Assembly: GCF_015751765.1 (NCBI RefSeq)
Contig: NZ_JADOTX010000001.1
Coordinates: forward strand, 3,596,001-3,660,000
DNA: 64,000 bases
Direction: 5' to 3'
Source of the DNA: Micromonospora ureilytica
Lineage (GTDB): Bacteria > Actinomycetota > Actinomycetes > Mycobacteriales > Micromonosporaceae
Shown here: positions 17,745 to 26,820 of the stretch, in pieces
Numbering within the stretch: position 1 is the first letter of the stretch
How the letters are laid out: every line of letters starts with the position of its first letter
The notes under the pieces: generated by a model
What the model was told of the DNA's origin: nothing
Database searches by the model: none
What the model saw: the letters and a program-made list of their open reading frames with translations, nothing else
Program-made: the position numbers and the translations under genes

Positions 17745-18388
17745 TCCGCGTCGCGATCGCCGACGACCAGGAGCTGGTCCGGGACGGCTTCAGCCTGATC
17801 CTGCGGTCCCAACCCGACATCCACGTCGTCGCCGAGGCGGCCGACGGCCGGCAGTTCCTCGACGCGGTTCGTCGCGACCCCCGCATCGACGTCGCCCTCG
17901 TCGACATCCGCATGCCGGTGCTCGACGGCCTGCAAGCCACCCGCGAACTGGCCACGATCCCACACGCCCCGGCCGTCATCGTCGTCACGACCTTCGACGA
18001 CGACGCGTACGTCCTGGACGCCATCGCATCCGGCGCACGCGGGTTCCTGCTCAAGCGGTCCAGCGCCCGCGATCTGATCGCCGCGGTGCGCACCGTCGCG
18101 GCCGGCGAGGCGGTCCTGTCCGCCGAGGTCACCGGCGCCGTGCTCGACCGGGTCCGCGCGACCGGCCCCGCCACCCGCGTGGAGTTGGCGGCCTACCAGC
18201 TGACCACTCGGGAGACCGACGTGCTCGCCCTGATCGGCGCCGGGCTCAACAACAACGAGATCGCCGAACGCCTCTACCTGTCGATGAGCACCGTCAAGAC
18301 CCACGTGACAAACGTGCTGGCCAAGACCGGCAGCCGTGATCGGGTACGCGCCGCCATCCTGGCGATCCAGGCCGGCCTCGCACCGTGA
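17741..18388 (+). CDS. NarL/FixJ response regulator
   Basis: A 215-residue protein with receiver motifs IADDQE, VALVDIRMPVLDG (phospho-Asp) and GARGFLLKRSSA, and a LuxR HTH, LTTRETDVLALIGAGLNNNEIAERLYLSMSTVKTHVTNVL. It overlaps the kinase gene by GTGA and is its partner. Confidence 0.9.
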   Translation: MIRVAIADDQELVRDGFSLILRSQPDIHVVAEAADGRQFLDAVRRDPRIDVALVDIRMPVLDGLQATRELATIPHAPAVIVVTTFDDDAYVLDAIASGARGFLLKRSSARDLIAAVRTVAAGEAVLSAEVTGAVLDRVRATGPATRVELAAYQLTTRETDVLALIGAGLNNNEIAERLYLSMSTVKTHVTNVLAKTGSRDRVRAAILAIQAGLAP

Positions 18389-18451
18389 GTCAGGCGTCGG
18401 CGTGGACCAGCCGGCGTTCCAGGCTGGCCTGCCAACCTCCGAACGGCGTGA

Positions 18452-18466
18452 GCTGACACGGTCAGC
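18452..18466. promoter_or_regulatory. Inverted repeat GCTGAC-ACG-GTCAGC before the LLM gene
   Basis: A perfect 6-base inverted repeat lies 25 bases before the start codon. It could be an operator or a small leader hairpin. Confidence 0.3.
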
Positions 18467-18490
18467 GGCCGATGGTCGTAGGGTTCCAAT

Positions 18491-19357
18491 ATGGCCCAAC
18501 GACTCGTCAGCGTATGGCAACCGTTCTTCCTTTCCAGCGAGAGTCAGGGCGCGGTCATCGATGCCGCGACCGAGTTGGAAGAACTTGGCTATTCACGGAT
18601 CTGGTTCTCCGGCGGTTTCGGAGAGAACGTCGCCCCACGCTTCCGGGAGATCCTGGACGGGACGACGCGCATCGGGGTCGCGTCGGGGATCGTGAGCATC
18701 TGGCACTCGTCGCCCCCCGAGGCGGCAGCGTTCGTCCAGGACGCGGAGCAGGCACACCCCGGCCGGTTCCTGCTCGGTCTCGGCGCCAGCCACGCGGTGC
18801 TGGTGGAGGGCAGCGGCACCGACTACCGCAAGCCGTACTCAAGAATGGTGAACTACCTGGACGGCCTCGACGCGGCAGGGGTTTCGCCCGAGCGGCGCAT
18901 CCTGGCCGCACTGGGCCCGCGGATGCTCGAACTCTCCCGCGACCGTTCCGCCGGCGCGCACCCGTACTTCGTCCCTGCCGAGCACACCGCGGAGGCCCGG
19001 GCGGCGATCGGGCCCGACCGGCTGCTCGCCCCCGAGGTCGCGGTGGTCCTCGACGCGGACGCCACCACAGCACGCGCCACCGCCCGGCAGTACACGAGCG
19101 GGTACCTGGCACTGCCGAACTACACAAACAACCTGCGGCGATTCGGCTGGACCGATGAGGACTTCGCCGCCGGCGGCAGCGACCGCCTCATCGACGCCCT
19201 GATCCCCTGGGGCAGCGTCGAGAAGGTGGCGGCCGGGCTGGAGAAGCACTACCAGGCCGGCGCGGACGAGGTGGCGATCCAGGTGCTCAACGGCGGCAAC
19301 GCCACGGCATTTCCCGCCGACGCGTTCCGCGCCCTCGCCGCGGCGCTTCAGGGTTGA
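18491..19357 (+). CDS. LLM-class F420-dependent oxidoreductase
   Basis: A 288-residue luciferase-like monooxygenase fold protein. It starts with SVWQPFFLSSESQGAVIDAATELEELGYSRIWFSGGFG and has FLLGLGASHAVLVEG and RRILAALGPRMLELSRD. These match the TIGR03620-type F420-dependent family of actinobacteria, which reduce or oxidise small molecules using cofactor F420. The substrate is unknown. AGGG before ATG 18491 supports the start. Confidence 0.85.
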   Translation: MAQRLVSVWQPFFLSSESQGAVIDAATELEELGYSRIWFSGGFGENVAPRFREILDGTTRIGVASGIVSIWHSSPPEAAAFVQDAEQAHPGRFLLGLGASHAVLVEGSGTDYRKPYSRMVNYLDGLDAAGVSPERRILAALGPRMLELSRDRSAGAHPYFVPAEHTAEARAAIGPDRLLAPEVAVVLDADATTARATARQYTSGYLALPNYTNNLRRFGWTDEDFAAGGSDRLIDALIPWGSVEKVAAGLEKHYQAGADEVAIQVLNGGNATAFPADAFRALAAALQG

Positions 19358-19565
19358 GGAGGCGGCCGGTCTCATCCGTCGTCGAGCCGGCTGCGCGGGC
19401 GACGGGTTGCGGTACCTGGTTGGTGGGTAAGACCTGAATGTCGGGCACGTGGGTACGCTGCACCGGCGGTGGCCTCAGCCAACTCCCTCCGCACCGGCCA
19501 CCCGCACCGACCGGTGGCACCACCTGTCGTTCCCCGTATCCGCAGACGAGAGGCGAAACCACAAC

Positions 19566-20861
19566 ATGACCGCAGTACCAGGCCAACGGTCTACTGCTGC
19601 TGCGGGCCCGGCGGCTTCCGAGCGAGCGGCCGAGGAGGACCTGCGGGCGTTGTTCGGGCAGTCCATCGCCGTCTTCGCGTCTCTGGCGGGGCCGGCGCAC
19701 GTGGTGGAGACGGCGAACCCGGCGTTCTTCGCCACCATCGGCGAAGAGCGGGCCCGCGTCGGGGTCGCGCTCGCCGAGTTGATGCCTGAGCTGGCCGGTC
19801 AAGGATTCATCGCGCTACTGGACCAGGTCTTCCGCACGGGTGAGCCCTACACCGGCCGTGACGTCCAGGTGATGCTGGGCAGCGGCCCGCAGTCGCGGGA
19901 GGCGTTCTTCGACTTCACCTACGAGCCGCGCCGCGACGCCGACGGCAACGTGACAGGCATTCGGGTGCTCGGTGTGGAGACCACGCAGGTCAAGCATGCC
20001 CAACGGCTGATGGCCGAACACCGTGGCCTGCTCGAGCAGATCGCCCGCCAGGCACCCCTGACCGAGGTGCTCGACGGGATGGCCCGCTGTATCGAGAATC
20101 TCGCACCGCAGGAGGTGCTCGTCTCCGTCCTTCTCGCCGATCCCGACGCCCGGCACCTGCGCCACGGCGCCGCCCCGAGCCTGCCCGACTTCTACAACCA
20201 GGCCATCGACGGCATCGCGACCGGCGAAGGTGTCGGCTCGTGCGGCACCGCCGCCCACCGGCGGGAACCGGTCATCGTCACCGACATCGCCACCGATCCG
20301 TTCTGGGACGACTTCCGGGGCCTGGCCGACCAGGCCGGCCTGGCGGCCTGCTGGTCCACGCCGATCCTGGCCCGCGACGGCGGCCTGCTGGGCACCTTCG
20401 CGATGTACCACCGCATCCCGCGGGTCCCGCAGGACACCGACCTCGCCCTCGCCCGGCTCTTCGCCGGCACTGCGGCCCTGGCCATCGAACGCCACCACAT
20501 CGAGCAGGCGAAACTCGCCGCAGAGGCGCGCGCCAAGTCAGCCAATGACGAGCTGGCCAAGGTGGTACGCGTGGAGCGGGAACTGCGCGCCGAAGCTGAG
20601 CAGCGCGCCGCGGCCGCCGCGGAACTCGCCACCCAGATGCGTGCCGCCGCAGCCGCGCAGGCCGCCACACCGCACCCGGAGCACTGCCAGCTCGGCGGTG
20701 CCGCCGGGTGCACCGCGCCGGCCGAGATCAAGATCGCCGATTCGTGGGGCGACGCGGCCTGGGGCTGCCCCGCCCACGTCGAAGAGGCCATCCTCAACGT
20801 ACGGTCGGTGTTCATCGCCAGCGAGGAACTCGGTGGCCTGACCGCCTACCTCAACCGCTGA
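19566..20861 (+). CDS. PAS-GAF sensor protein with Cys-rich C-terminal tail, no output domain
   Basis: A 431-residue soluble protein. Residues about 25-155 form a PAS domain (VETANPAFFATIGEER...FDFTYEPRRDADGNVTGIRVLGVETT), about 165-320 a GAF domain (GSCGTAAHRREPVIVTDIATDPFWDDFRGLA), then a coiled coil, then a short Cys/His-rich end (EHCQLGG, GCTAPAEIKIADSWGDAAWGCPAH). There is no kinase, cyclase, EAL or HTH domain. It stands alone between an LLM gene and a convergent MFS gene. A role as a sensor that acts by protein contact is inferred. Confidence 0.75.
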   Translation: MTAVPGQRSTAAAGPAASERAAEEDLRALFGQSIAVFASLAGPAHVVETANPAFFATIGEERARVGVALAELMPELAGQGFIALLDQVFRTGEPYTGRDVQVMLGSGPQSREAFFDFTYEPRRDADGNVTGIRVLGVETTQVKHAQRLMAEHRGLLEQIARQAPLTEVLDGMARCIENLAPQEVLVSVLLADPDARHLRHGAAPSLPDFYNQAIDGIATGEGVGSCGTAAHRREPVIVTDIATDPFWDDFRGLADQAGLAACWSTPILARDGGLLGTFAMYHRIPRVPQDTDLALARLFAGTAALAIERHHIEQAKLAAEARAKSANDELAKVVRVERELRAEAEQRAAAAAELATQMRAAAAAQAATPHPEHCQLGGAAGCTAPAEIKIADSWGDAAWGCPAHVEEAILNVRSVFIASEELGGLTAYLNR

Positions 20862-20907
20862 CCGCTCGCGAGAGCACCGCAGCACCGCGATCTGGTCTCA
20901 GCCAGCT

Positions 20908-22113
20908 TCAGCCCTTCTTCGGGAACGCGTACCTTGCGCCGCCGATGACAGTTGTGGCCGCGATGATCAGGAGGATGAGCGCCGCCCAGGTGAGCGAAGC
21001 GGTGCCCAGGCCGGCGAGCAGGAGACCACCGACGAAACCGCCGATCGCGATAGAAGCTGAAAAGACCGTGATGGTGATCGACTGAGCGACGTTGGCAGCC
21101 TCTCCGCTGGCGTTGATCGTGGCACCGATGAACAGGCTCGGCGAACTGCCGAAGGCGAAGCCCCACGCGGCGACGGCGACATAGACCAGCACCGGTGCGT
21201 CCGCGACGATGCCCAGGACGAGCACGCTGGCCCCGAAGAGCAGGGTGCTGCTGACGGCAAGCTTGCGCAGGTGTCGGTCGATGTGGGTTCCGACCACCAG
21301 AACGCTGAGCACGGAGGTGACTCCGAAGGCGAACAGCACCCAGCCGGTCTGGTCGGCCATGCCCAGTTGAAGGAGGAGGTCAGTGATGTACGTGTAGAGG
21401 AGGTTGTGAGCGATCATGTACGTGGCCAGCGCGAACAGAATGGGCCGCAGTCCGGGCACAACCAGGACGCGTCCGATCCTGAAACGAGCGTCGACCGGAT
21501 GGCCGGGCAGGTTCGGGACGGTCACCAGGACCCAGGCCATGGTCATGACGGTCACGGCGGCCGACGCGTGGAAGGCGAGTTGCCAGCCCCCGAGGCTGCT
21601 GAGCCAGGTCCCCAGTGGGATGCCCAGGGCCAGCCCGATCGGGGTTCCGGCCAGGGCGATGGCGATGGCGCGGCCTTGTCGTCCTTCTGGCGCGAGTTGA
21701 GCGGCGTAGCCGCCGAGAAGTGGCCAGATGAGTCCGGTTCCCAGACCGGCGACGAAGCGCAGCACCATCGTCAGCGTGTAGTCGTCGGACAGCGCGGTGA
21801 GCGTGTTGGTGACGGCGACCACGGCCAGGGCGAGTTGCAGGACGTGCCTGCGCGGCCAGGTGGCCGTCGCCCAGGCGAGAGGAATGGCGCCGAGCGCTGT
21901 GGCGAGCGCATAGACGGTGACTGTCTGGCCCGTGAGCGAGATGCTCGTGTGCAGAGTGCGGCTCATTTCCGGCAGGAGGCCCGCCGGGAGGCATTCGGTG
22001 AGAATGCTGATGAAGCCGGCCAAGAATAGGCCGAACAATGCTTTTCCCGGAAGGCGGCCCTGCCGGGGGGCGGTTGCCGGGCTCGGGCCGTTGGATGATT
22101 CGGTGATCGTCAT
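20908..22113 (-). CDS. MFS transporter (Cmx/AraJ-like efflux)
   Basis: A 401-residue, twelve-helix protein. Helix 1 is FLAGFISILTECLPAGLLPEM and helix 4-5 includes RFVAGLGTGLIWPLLGGYAAQLAP, as in drug or sugar efflux proteins of the DHA1 family. ATG 22113 gives a normal cytosolic N-terminus. It is divergent from the MmyB-type regulator at 22233, its likely controller. Confidence 0.85.
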   Translation of the reverse strand: MTITESSNGPSPATAPRQGRLPGKALFGLFLAGFISILTECLPAGLLPEMSRTLHTSISLTGQTVTVYALATALGAIPLAWATATWPRRHVLQLALAVVAVTNTLTALSDDYTLTMVLRFVAGLGTGLIWPLLGGYAAQLAPEGRQGRAIAIALAGTPIGLALGIPLGTWLSSLGGWQLAFHASAAVTVMTMAWVLVTVPNLPGHPVDARFRIGRVLVVPGLRPILFALATYMIAHNLLYTYITDLLLQLGMADQTGWVLFAFGVTSVLSVLVVGTHIDRHLRKLAVSSTLLFGASVLVLGIVADAPVLVYVAVAAWGFAFGSSPSLFIGATINASGEAANVAQSITITVFSASIAIGGFVGGLLLAGLGTASLTWAALILLIIAATTVIGGARYAFPKKG

Positions 22114-22232
22114 GGTGCATCGAGCGTGCTTCAGGGGCGCGGTGCCAGCCAGCCACCTGCTTGGTCTACGTCTCGGGTGACTATCACTGGCAGGGACAGG
22201 TTGGGCCGCGCACCGCGTGGGACAATTGAGAT

Positions 22233-23126
22233 ATGGCAACCCGCCACGTCACCCACCCCGATTTCTCAGCCGCGGAACTGAGCGATTTTCTGCGCACCCG
22301 TAGGGCCCGCCACAAACCGGCCGACGTTGGGCTGATCGACTACAGCCGACGCCGCCGCGTCCCGGGTCTGCGCCGGGAAGAACTCGCGCAACTCGCTGGG
22401 GTCTCCGCGGCGTACTACACGCGGTTCGAGCAGGGCAACGCCCGCAATGTCTCGCGTGAAGTGCTGGACGCGATCGCCCGCGTACTCAAACTCTCCGAAG
22501 CTGAGCACGCCCATCTGGTACGCCTGGCCCAGCCCAAGCGGCATCAGCGTCGGCCCACGCCGCGCCAGCAGGTGCGGCCCGAGATACGGGAGCTGCTCGC
22601 CGCGCTGGAAGGTGTGCCAGCGTACGTCTGGGGCCCCCGCACTGATGTGTTGGCGTGGAACCAGACCGCCTCTGCCCTCTTCGGTGACTGGGCAGCACGT
22701 GCCCCGCAGGAGAGGAACTGGGCCAGGATCACTTTCCTCGACCCGGCGTCGCGGGACTTGTTCCCTGACTGGGAAACCAAGGCGTATGACGTGGTGGGAC
22801 AACTACGGCTGGGCGCCGGCCTGCACGCGGACGACCCGTTGCTGGCGTCCCTGATCGGCGAACTCTCGATAAGAAGCGAGGACTTCCGCAGGCTGTGGGC
22901 TACCCATGACGTCAAGAAGAAGACGCACGGCCTCATGCGCCTGTCGCACCCCCTCGTTGGTGAGCTGACCCTGCGCTACGAGACACTCGCGCTCCCCGGC
23001 GATCCGGAGCAACTGCTGAGCACCTACCACGCCGAGCCCGGATCGCTCTCGGAAGAGGCGCTACGTCTGCTGGCCAGTTGGGGAATAGACGCGTCACCGG
23101 ATCGGGCCGCCACCACATCACAGTGA
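22233..23126 (+). CDS. XRE-family regulator with MmyB-like ligand domain
   Basis: A 297-residue regulator. The N-terminal helix-turn-helix includes RRRVPGLRREELAQLAGVSAAYYTRFEQGNARNVS, the hallmark of the MmyB-type XRE family, followed by the MmyB-like ligand-binding domain (VLAWNQTASALFGDWAA; ATHDVKKKTHGLMRLSHPLVGELTLRYETLALPGDPEQ). A GACAAT box at 22221-22226 ends only six bases before the ATG, so the transcript is probably leaderless. It likely controls the divergent MFS gene. Confidence 0.9.
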   Translation: MATRHVTHPDFSAAELSDFLRTRRARHKPADVGLIDYSRRRRVPGLRREELAQLAGVSAAYYTRFEQGNARNVSREVLDAIARVLKLSEAEHAHLVRLAQPKRHQRRPTPRQQVRPEIRELLAALEGVPAYVWGPRTDVLAWNQTASALFGDWAARAPQERNWARITFLDPASRDLFPDWETKAYDVVGQLRLGAGLHADDPLLASLIGELSIRSEDFRRLWATHDVKKKTHGLMRLSHPLVGELTLRYETLALPGDPEQLLSTYHAEPGSLSEEALRLLASWGIDASPDRAATTSQ

Positions 23127-23143
23127 CGGCGTCGGTGCACCAC

Positions 23144-23986
23144 TCAGGAACGGTCGAAGGACTGTTCGCCGAGGACGCGCAGGAAGTCGAAGCTGTCGGC
23201 GGTGGCCGTGCCGGGTTGCGGCCGGAAGATGACCAAGCGCTGACCCGTGGTGGTGCTGAGGACGAAGTCGCACTGTACGTCCAGCCGTCCGGCTTGCGGA
23301 TGAACGAGGATTTTGCGGGTGGTCTGTAGTGGGGCGACCTGCATCTCGGACCAGTACGTAGCGAATTCGCCGCTGACGGTGGTGAGATCGGCGATCAGTT
23401 GCTCGGATACCGGGTCGTGGCCGCTACGGGCGGCGGCTGCGCGTAGGTCGGCGACGTATCCACGGCCGATCGCCTCGTGTTCCTCCGGCACGTTGAGTGC
23501 GCGGGATTCGGGGTGGGTGAACCAGCGCCAGGTCACGTTCGAGTGCCGGTCGTCGCCGTCGGTCCAGGAGCCCAGCAGCGCGCGACTGAGGGCGTTCTGG
23601 GCGAGGATGGTGGTGCGGTCGTCGATGACGTGTGCGGGCACGGTCGTGAGTGCGTCGAGGAGGAACATCATCGCGGGGTCGACGTACCCGCTGGCGGTGG
23701 AGGCCGCTGGCGCCGGATGTCCGGCGAGGCGGAAGAGGTAGTCCCGCTCGTCGACGGAGAGTCGCAGCGCCCGGGCGAGGCTGCCGAGTAGAGCCTCCGA
23801 GGGGTTGGTGTTGCGCGACTGCTCAAGTCGTTCGTAGTAGTCGACGGACAGATTTGCCAGGAGTGCGACTTCCTCACGGCGCAGGCCGGGGGTGCGGCGA
23901 CGCCCGCGCGAGGGCAGCCCGACGTCCGCCGGACGGAGTGCCTGTCGGCGAGCCCGCAGGAAGTCGCCGAGTTCGGTTCGTGCCAC
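23144..23986 (-). CDS. XRE-family regulator with MmyB-like ligand domain
   Basis: A 280-residue paralogue of the regulator that ends 18 bases away on the opposite strand. Motif RRRTPGLRREEVALLANLSVDYYERLEQSRNTNPS marks the helix-turn-helix, and IDDRTTILAQNALSRALLGSW with HPQAGRLDVQCDFVLS marks the ligand domain. It lies downstream of the aldo/keto reductase gene on the same strand and probably regulates it. Confidence 0.9.
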   Translation of the reverse strand: MARTELGDFLRARRQALRPADVGLPSRGRRRTPGLRREEVALLANLSVDYYERLEQSRNTNPSEALLGSLARALRLSVDERDYLFRLAGHPAPAASTASGYVDPAMMFLLDALTTVPAHVIDDRTTILAQNALSRALLGSWTDGDDRHSNVTWRWFTHPESRALNVPEEHEAIGRGYVADLRAAAARSGHDPVSEQLIADLTTVSGEFATYWSEMQVAPLQTTRKILVHPQAGRLDVQCDFVLSTTTGQRLVIFRPQPGTATADSFDFLRVLGEQSFDRS

Positions 23987-24058
23987 GAACTGCCCTTTCC
24001 GGGTCGCGGTGCCACAGCAGTGCTGGTGGCACCGCGAAGATCCCGTGGATCTCGGACG

Positions 24059-25060
24059 CTACTCCTGGATTGCGGCCATGGCCGGGCCGGCATAGCGCTC
24101 CCCGACGGCGGCACCGACCGGAGCAGCGGCGCTGAGTTCATCGAGCAGGCCAGCATCGATCTTGAGCTGCGCGGCGGCGACGTTCTCCTCCAGATACGTA
24201 CGACGCTTGGTGCCGGGAATTGCGGTGATGTGATCACCTTGGGCCAGTACCCAGGCCAACGCGATCTGGCCGGGCGTGACACCCGCCTGTTCCGCGATGG
24301 CGCGGATCCGATCCACCAGGAGCAGGTTCTGCCGCAGGTTCTCCTCAGCGAACCGGGGCCAGGTACGACGCCAGTCGTTCTCGGGCAGGTCTTCGAGACG
24401 ACGAACTGAGCCGGTGAGGAAACCACGGCCCAACGGTGCGTACGCCATGAACCCGATGCCCAGTTCACGCACCGTGTCGAGCACGCCGTTGGTCTCCACG
24501 TTGCGAGTGAACAGCGAGTACTCGGTCTGCACCGCCGACAGCGGCGCGGTGGCGTGCGCGGCGCGGATGCTCTCCGGCGACGCCTCGCTGATCCCGAGGT
24601 AGCGGATCTTGCCTTCGGTGACGAGTTCGCCGAGCGCGCCGAAGGTCTCCTCGACCGGCACGTTCGGGTCGACCCGGTGCTGGAAGTACAGGTCGATGTA
24701 GTCGGTGCCGAGCCGGCGCAGCGATCCGTCGAGCGACGTGCGCACGTAGTCGGGTTGCCCGTTGGCGCCGCCGATGATGCGGCCGGCACTGTCGAGCGTC
24801 ACACCGCCGAACTTGGTCGCGATGACGGCCTGGTGGCGACGCCCTCTCAGCGCCCGGCCGAGCAGTTCCTCCCCGCTGAGCGGGCCGTACATGTCGGCGG
24901 TGTCGAACAGGGTCACGCCTAGTTCGAGTGCGCGGTGAACGGTGGCGGCGGACTCGGCGTCGTCCGGGGTGCCGTACATCGCGGTCATGCCCATGGTGCC
25001 GAGTCCCTCGACCGAGGCCACCAGCCCTTGACCACCGATCGCATGTTTCTGCAAGATCAC
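24059..25060 (-). CDS. Aldo/keto reductase
   Basis: A 333-residue TIM-barrel oxidoreductase. Catalytic Asp and Tyr are in FDTADMYGPLSGEELLGRALRG, Lys in AVIATKFGG, and His in YIDLYFQHRVDPNVPVEETFGALGELVTEGKIRYLGISEAS. The NADPH site includes GTKRRTYLEENVAAA near 275. This is the YajO/AKR11-14-like branch. It is divergent from an ArsR-like regulator at 25247. Confidence 0.9.
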   Translation of the reverse strand: MILQKHAIGGQGLVASVEGLGTMGMTAMYGTPDDAESAATVHRALELGVTLFDTADMYGPLSGEELLGRALRGRRHQAVIATKFGGVTLDSAGRIIGGANGQPDYVRTSLDGSLRRLGTDYIDLYFQHRVDPNVPVEETFGALGELVTEGKIRYLGISEASPESIRAAHATAPLSAVQTEYSLFTRNVETNGVLDTVRELGIGFMAYAPLGRGFLTGSVRRLEDLPENDWRRTWPRFAEENLRQNLLLVDRIRAIAEQAGVTPGQIALAWVLAQGDHITAIPGTKRRTYLEENVAAAQLKIDAGLLDELSAAAPVGAAVGERYAGPAMAAIQE

Positions 25061-25246
25061 GTTGGTCTCTCTTCCCTAGATGCCACGAAGCGCCTTCCGA
25101 TCGCTCATCACCAGCCTGCGGCAGATCGCCGCCGTTATCGGCGTTCTGCCTATCCCCGGCCCAACAAGGCGACGATCCCCTCCGGGTTACTTTGATCAGC
25201 GTCGTACGATGGATGGGTTGCGATGCGCCCGTTCCAAGGAGTTGCC

Positions 25247-25597
25247 GTGCCCCGCCCTCGTAGTGCCGCCCGGACTGTGGAGCACCCCGACCTGTCCGAG
25301 GTTTCCCTCCAGCAGGTCATGGAGGCGCTGGCGGATCCGGTGCGACGGGCGGTGGTGTCCCAGTTGGCCAGCAACGGCAGGGACATGAGCTGCGGCACGT
25401 TCGAGACGCCCGTGTCGGTTTCGACTCTGACGCACCATTTCAACACGCTGCGCGAGGCTGGCGTGATCCGCCAGTACTACGTCGGGACAACCAAAATGAA
25501 CGCGCTGCGCACAGACGAGATCGACAGCCGCTTTCCCGGCCTGCTCTCGGCGGTGGTGGCCGCCGCCGGCACCGAGCCGCGGGCGGGGTCGGCCTGA
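25247..25597 (+). CDS. ArsR-like winged-helix regulator
   Basis: A 116-residue single-domain regulator: VMEALADPVRRAVVSQLASNG is the ArsR helix pattern, and VSTLTHHFNTLREAGVIRQYYVGTTKMNALR is the recognition helix and wing. GTG 25247 is chosen because AAGGAG lies six bases before it; the earlier in-frame ATG at 25223 lacks a ribosome site. It probably regulates the divergent aldo/keto reductase gene. No metal-binding Cys pair of classical ArsR proteins is evident. Confidence 0.85.
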   Translation: MPRPRSAARTVEHPDLSEVSLQQVMEALADPVRRAVVSQLASNGRDMSCGTFETPVSVSTLTHHFNTLREAGVIRQYYVGTTKMNALRTDEIDSRFPGLLSAVVAAAGTEPRAGSA

Positions 25598-25719
25598 TCT
25601 CGCGCCCACTATTCCGACTGCGGTCGTAGTTTGATAGCCATCGAGATTAGCGGTAGCGTGAGGACCAGCGGCACATTCGGCGCCGTTCCCCTGACTCCTA
25701 CCGCTAGGACCGATGCACA

Positions 25720-26727
25720 GTGGCAAAACTCGTACAGTTCGACCGGCTCGGTGGCCCCGAGGTTCTCACCCTGAACGACGTCGAGGTGGTCGCACCCGGC
25801 GCGGGCGAGGTCCGGCTCCGCGTCGACGCCATCGGCCTGAACCGGGCCGAAATCATGTACCGCGACGGCGTCTACTTCGACCAGCCCGTGTTCCCCTCCA
25901 CGCTCGGCTACGAGGCCGCCGGCGTGATCGAGGCGGTCGGTGAGGGTGTGGACGGCCTCGCCGAGGGTGACGCGGTCAGCGTCGTGCCGGCGTTCCTGCA
26001 GAGCAGGTACGGCACGTACGGCACGCACGTCGTCGTTCCGGCCTCGGCCGTCGTGCCTCGCCCCGCTCACGTCGAGCCCGCCCAGGCGGCGGCCGTCTGG
26101 ATGGCCTACATCACCGCGTACGGGCCGCTCATCGAGTCCGGAAAGGTGCGCCCGGGCGACCATGTTCTGATCGCGGCGGCCTCCAGCAGCGTCGGCCTGG
26201 CCGCCATCCAGCTCGCCAACCACATGGGCGCGATCCCGATCGCCACCACGCGCGGCGCCGGCAAGAAGCAACGCCTACTGGACGCCGGAGCGGCCCACGT
26301 CATCGTCACCGACGACGAGGACATTCCTGCCCGCATCAAGGAGATCACCGGCGGTGAGGGCGTCCGCCTGGCGTTCGACCCGATCGCCGGGCCCGGCGTC
26401 GAAACCCTCGCCCTGGGCATCGCCCCCGACGGTTTCCTGGTGGTCTACGGAGCCCTCGACCCGCGCCCCACCCCGCTGCCCAACGCGCAGTCCTACCCGG
26501 CGCTGAACAGCAGCACCTACACCCTCTTCGAGATCACGATGAACCCGGAGCGCCTGCGCCGCGCCGTCGCCTTCGTCAACGCCGGACTCACCTCTGGCGC
26601 CATCTCCCCGGTCGTCGATCGCGTCTTCGACCTCACGGAGATCGCCGAGGCCCACCGCTACATGGCGGCCAACGGCCAGGTCGGCAAGATCGTCATCACC
26701 GTCACCCACGGCGACGCCACGGCCTGA
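25720..26727 (+). CDS. Medium-chain dehydrogenase, quinone oxidoreductase type
   Basis: A 335-residue MDR-family NADPH-dependent oxidoreductase. N-terminal GroES-like domain: FDRLGGPEVLTLNDVEV and IGLNRAEIMYRDGVY. Rossmann domain: HVLIAAASSSVGLAAIQLANHMGAIPIATT, where the usual GxGxxG is replaced by ASSSVG, a common variant in zinc-free quinone reductases. Catalytic zinc ligands are absent. GTG 25720 follows an AGGA site. Confidence 0.85.
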   Translation: MAKLVQFDRLGGPEVLTLNDVEVVAPGAGEVRLRVDAIGLNRAEIMYRDGVYFDQPVFPSTLGYEAAGVIEAVGEGVDGLAEGDAVSVVPAFLQSRYGTYGTHVVVPASAVVPRPAHVEPAQAAAVWMAYITAYGPLIESGKVRPGDHVLIAAASSSVGLAAIQLANHMGAIPIATTRGAGKKQRLLDAGAAHVIVTDDEDIPARIKEITGGEGVRLAFDPIAGPGVETLALGIAPDGFLVVYGALDPRPTPLPNAQSYPALNSSTYTLFEITMNPERLRRAVAFVNAGLTSGAISPVVDRVFDLTEIAEAHRYMAANGQVGKIVITVTHGDATA

Positions 26728-26820
26728 GCCCACCTGACAGTTGTTCGGCGACGGATCGTGGCCGCGGCCCGAGCGGTCGTGGCAGAGGCCAGGACCCGTC
26801 GCCGCGCGTCCGGCGCAGGA

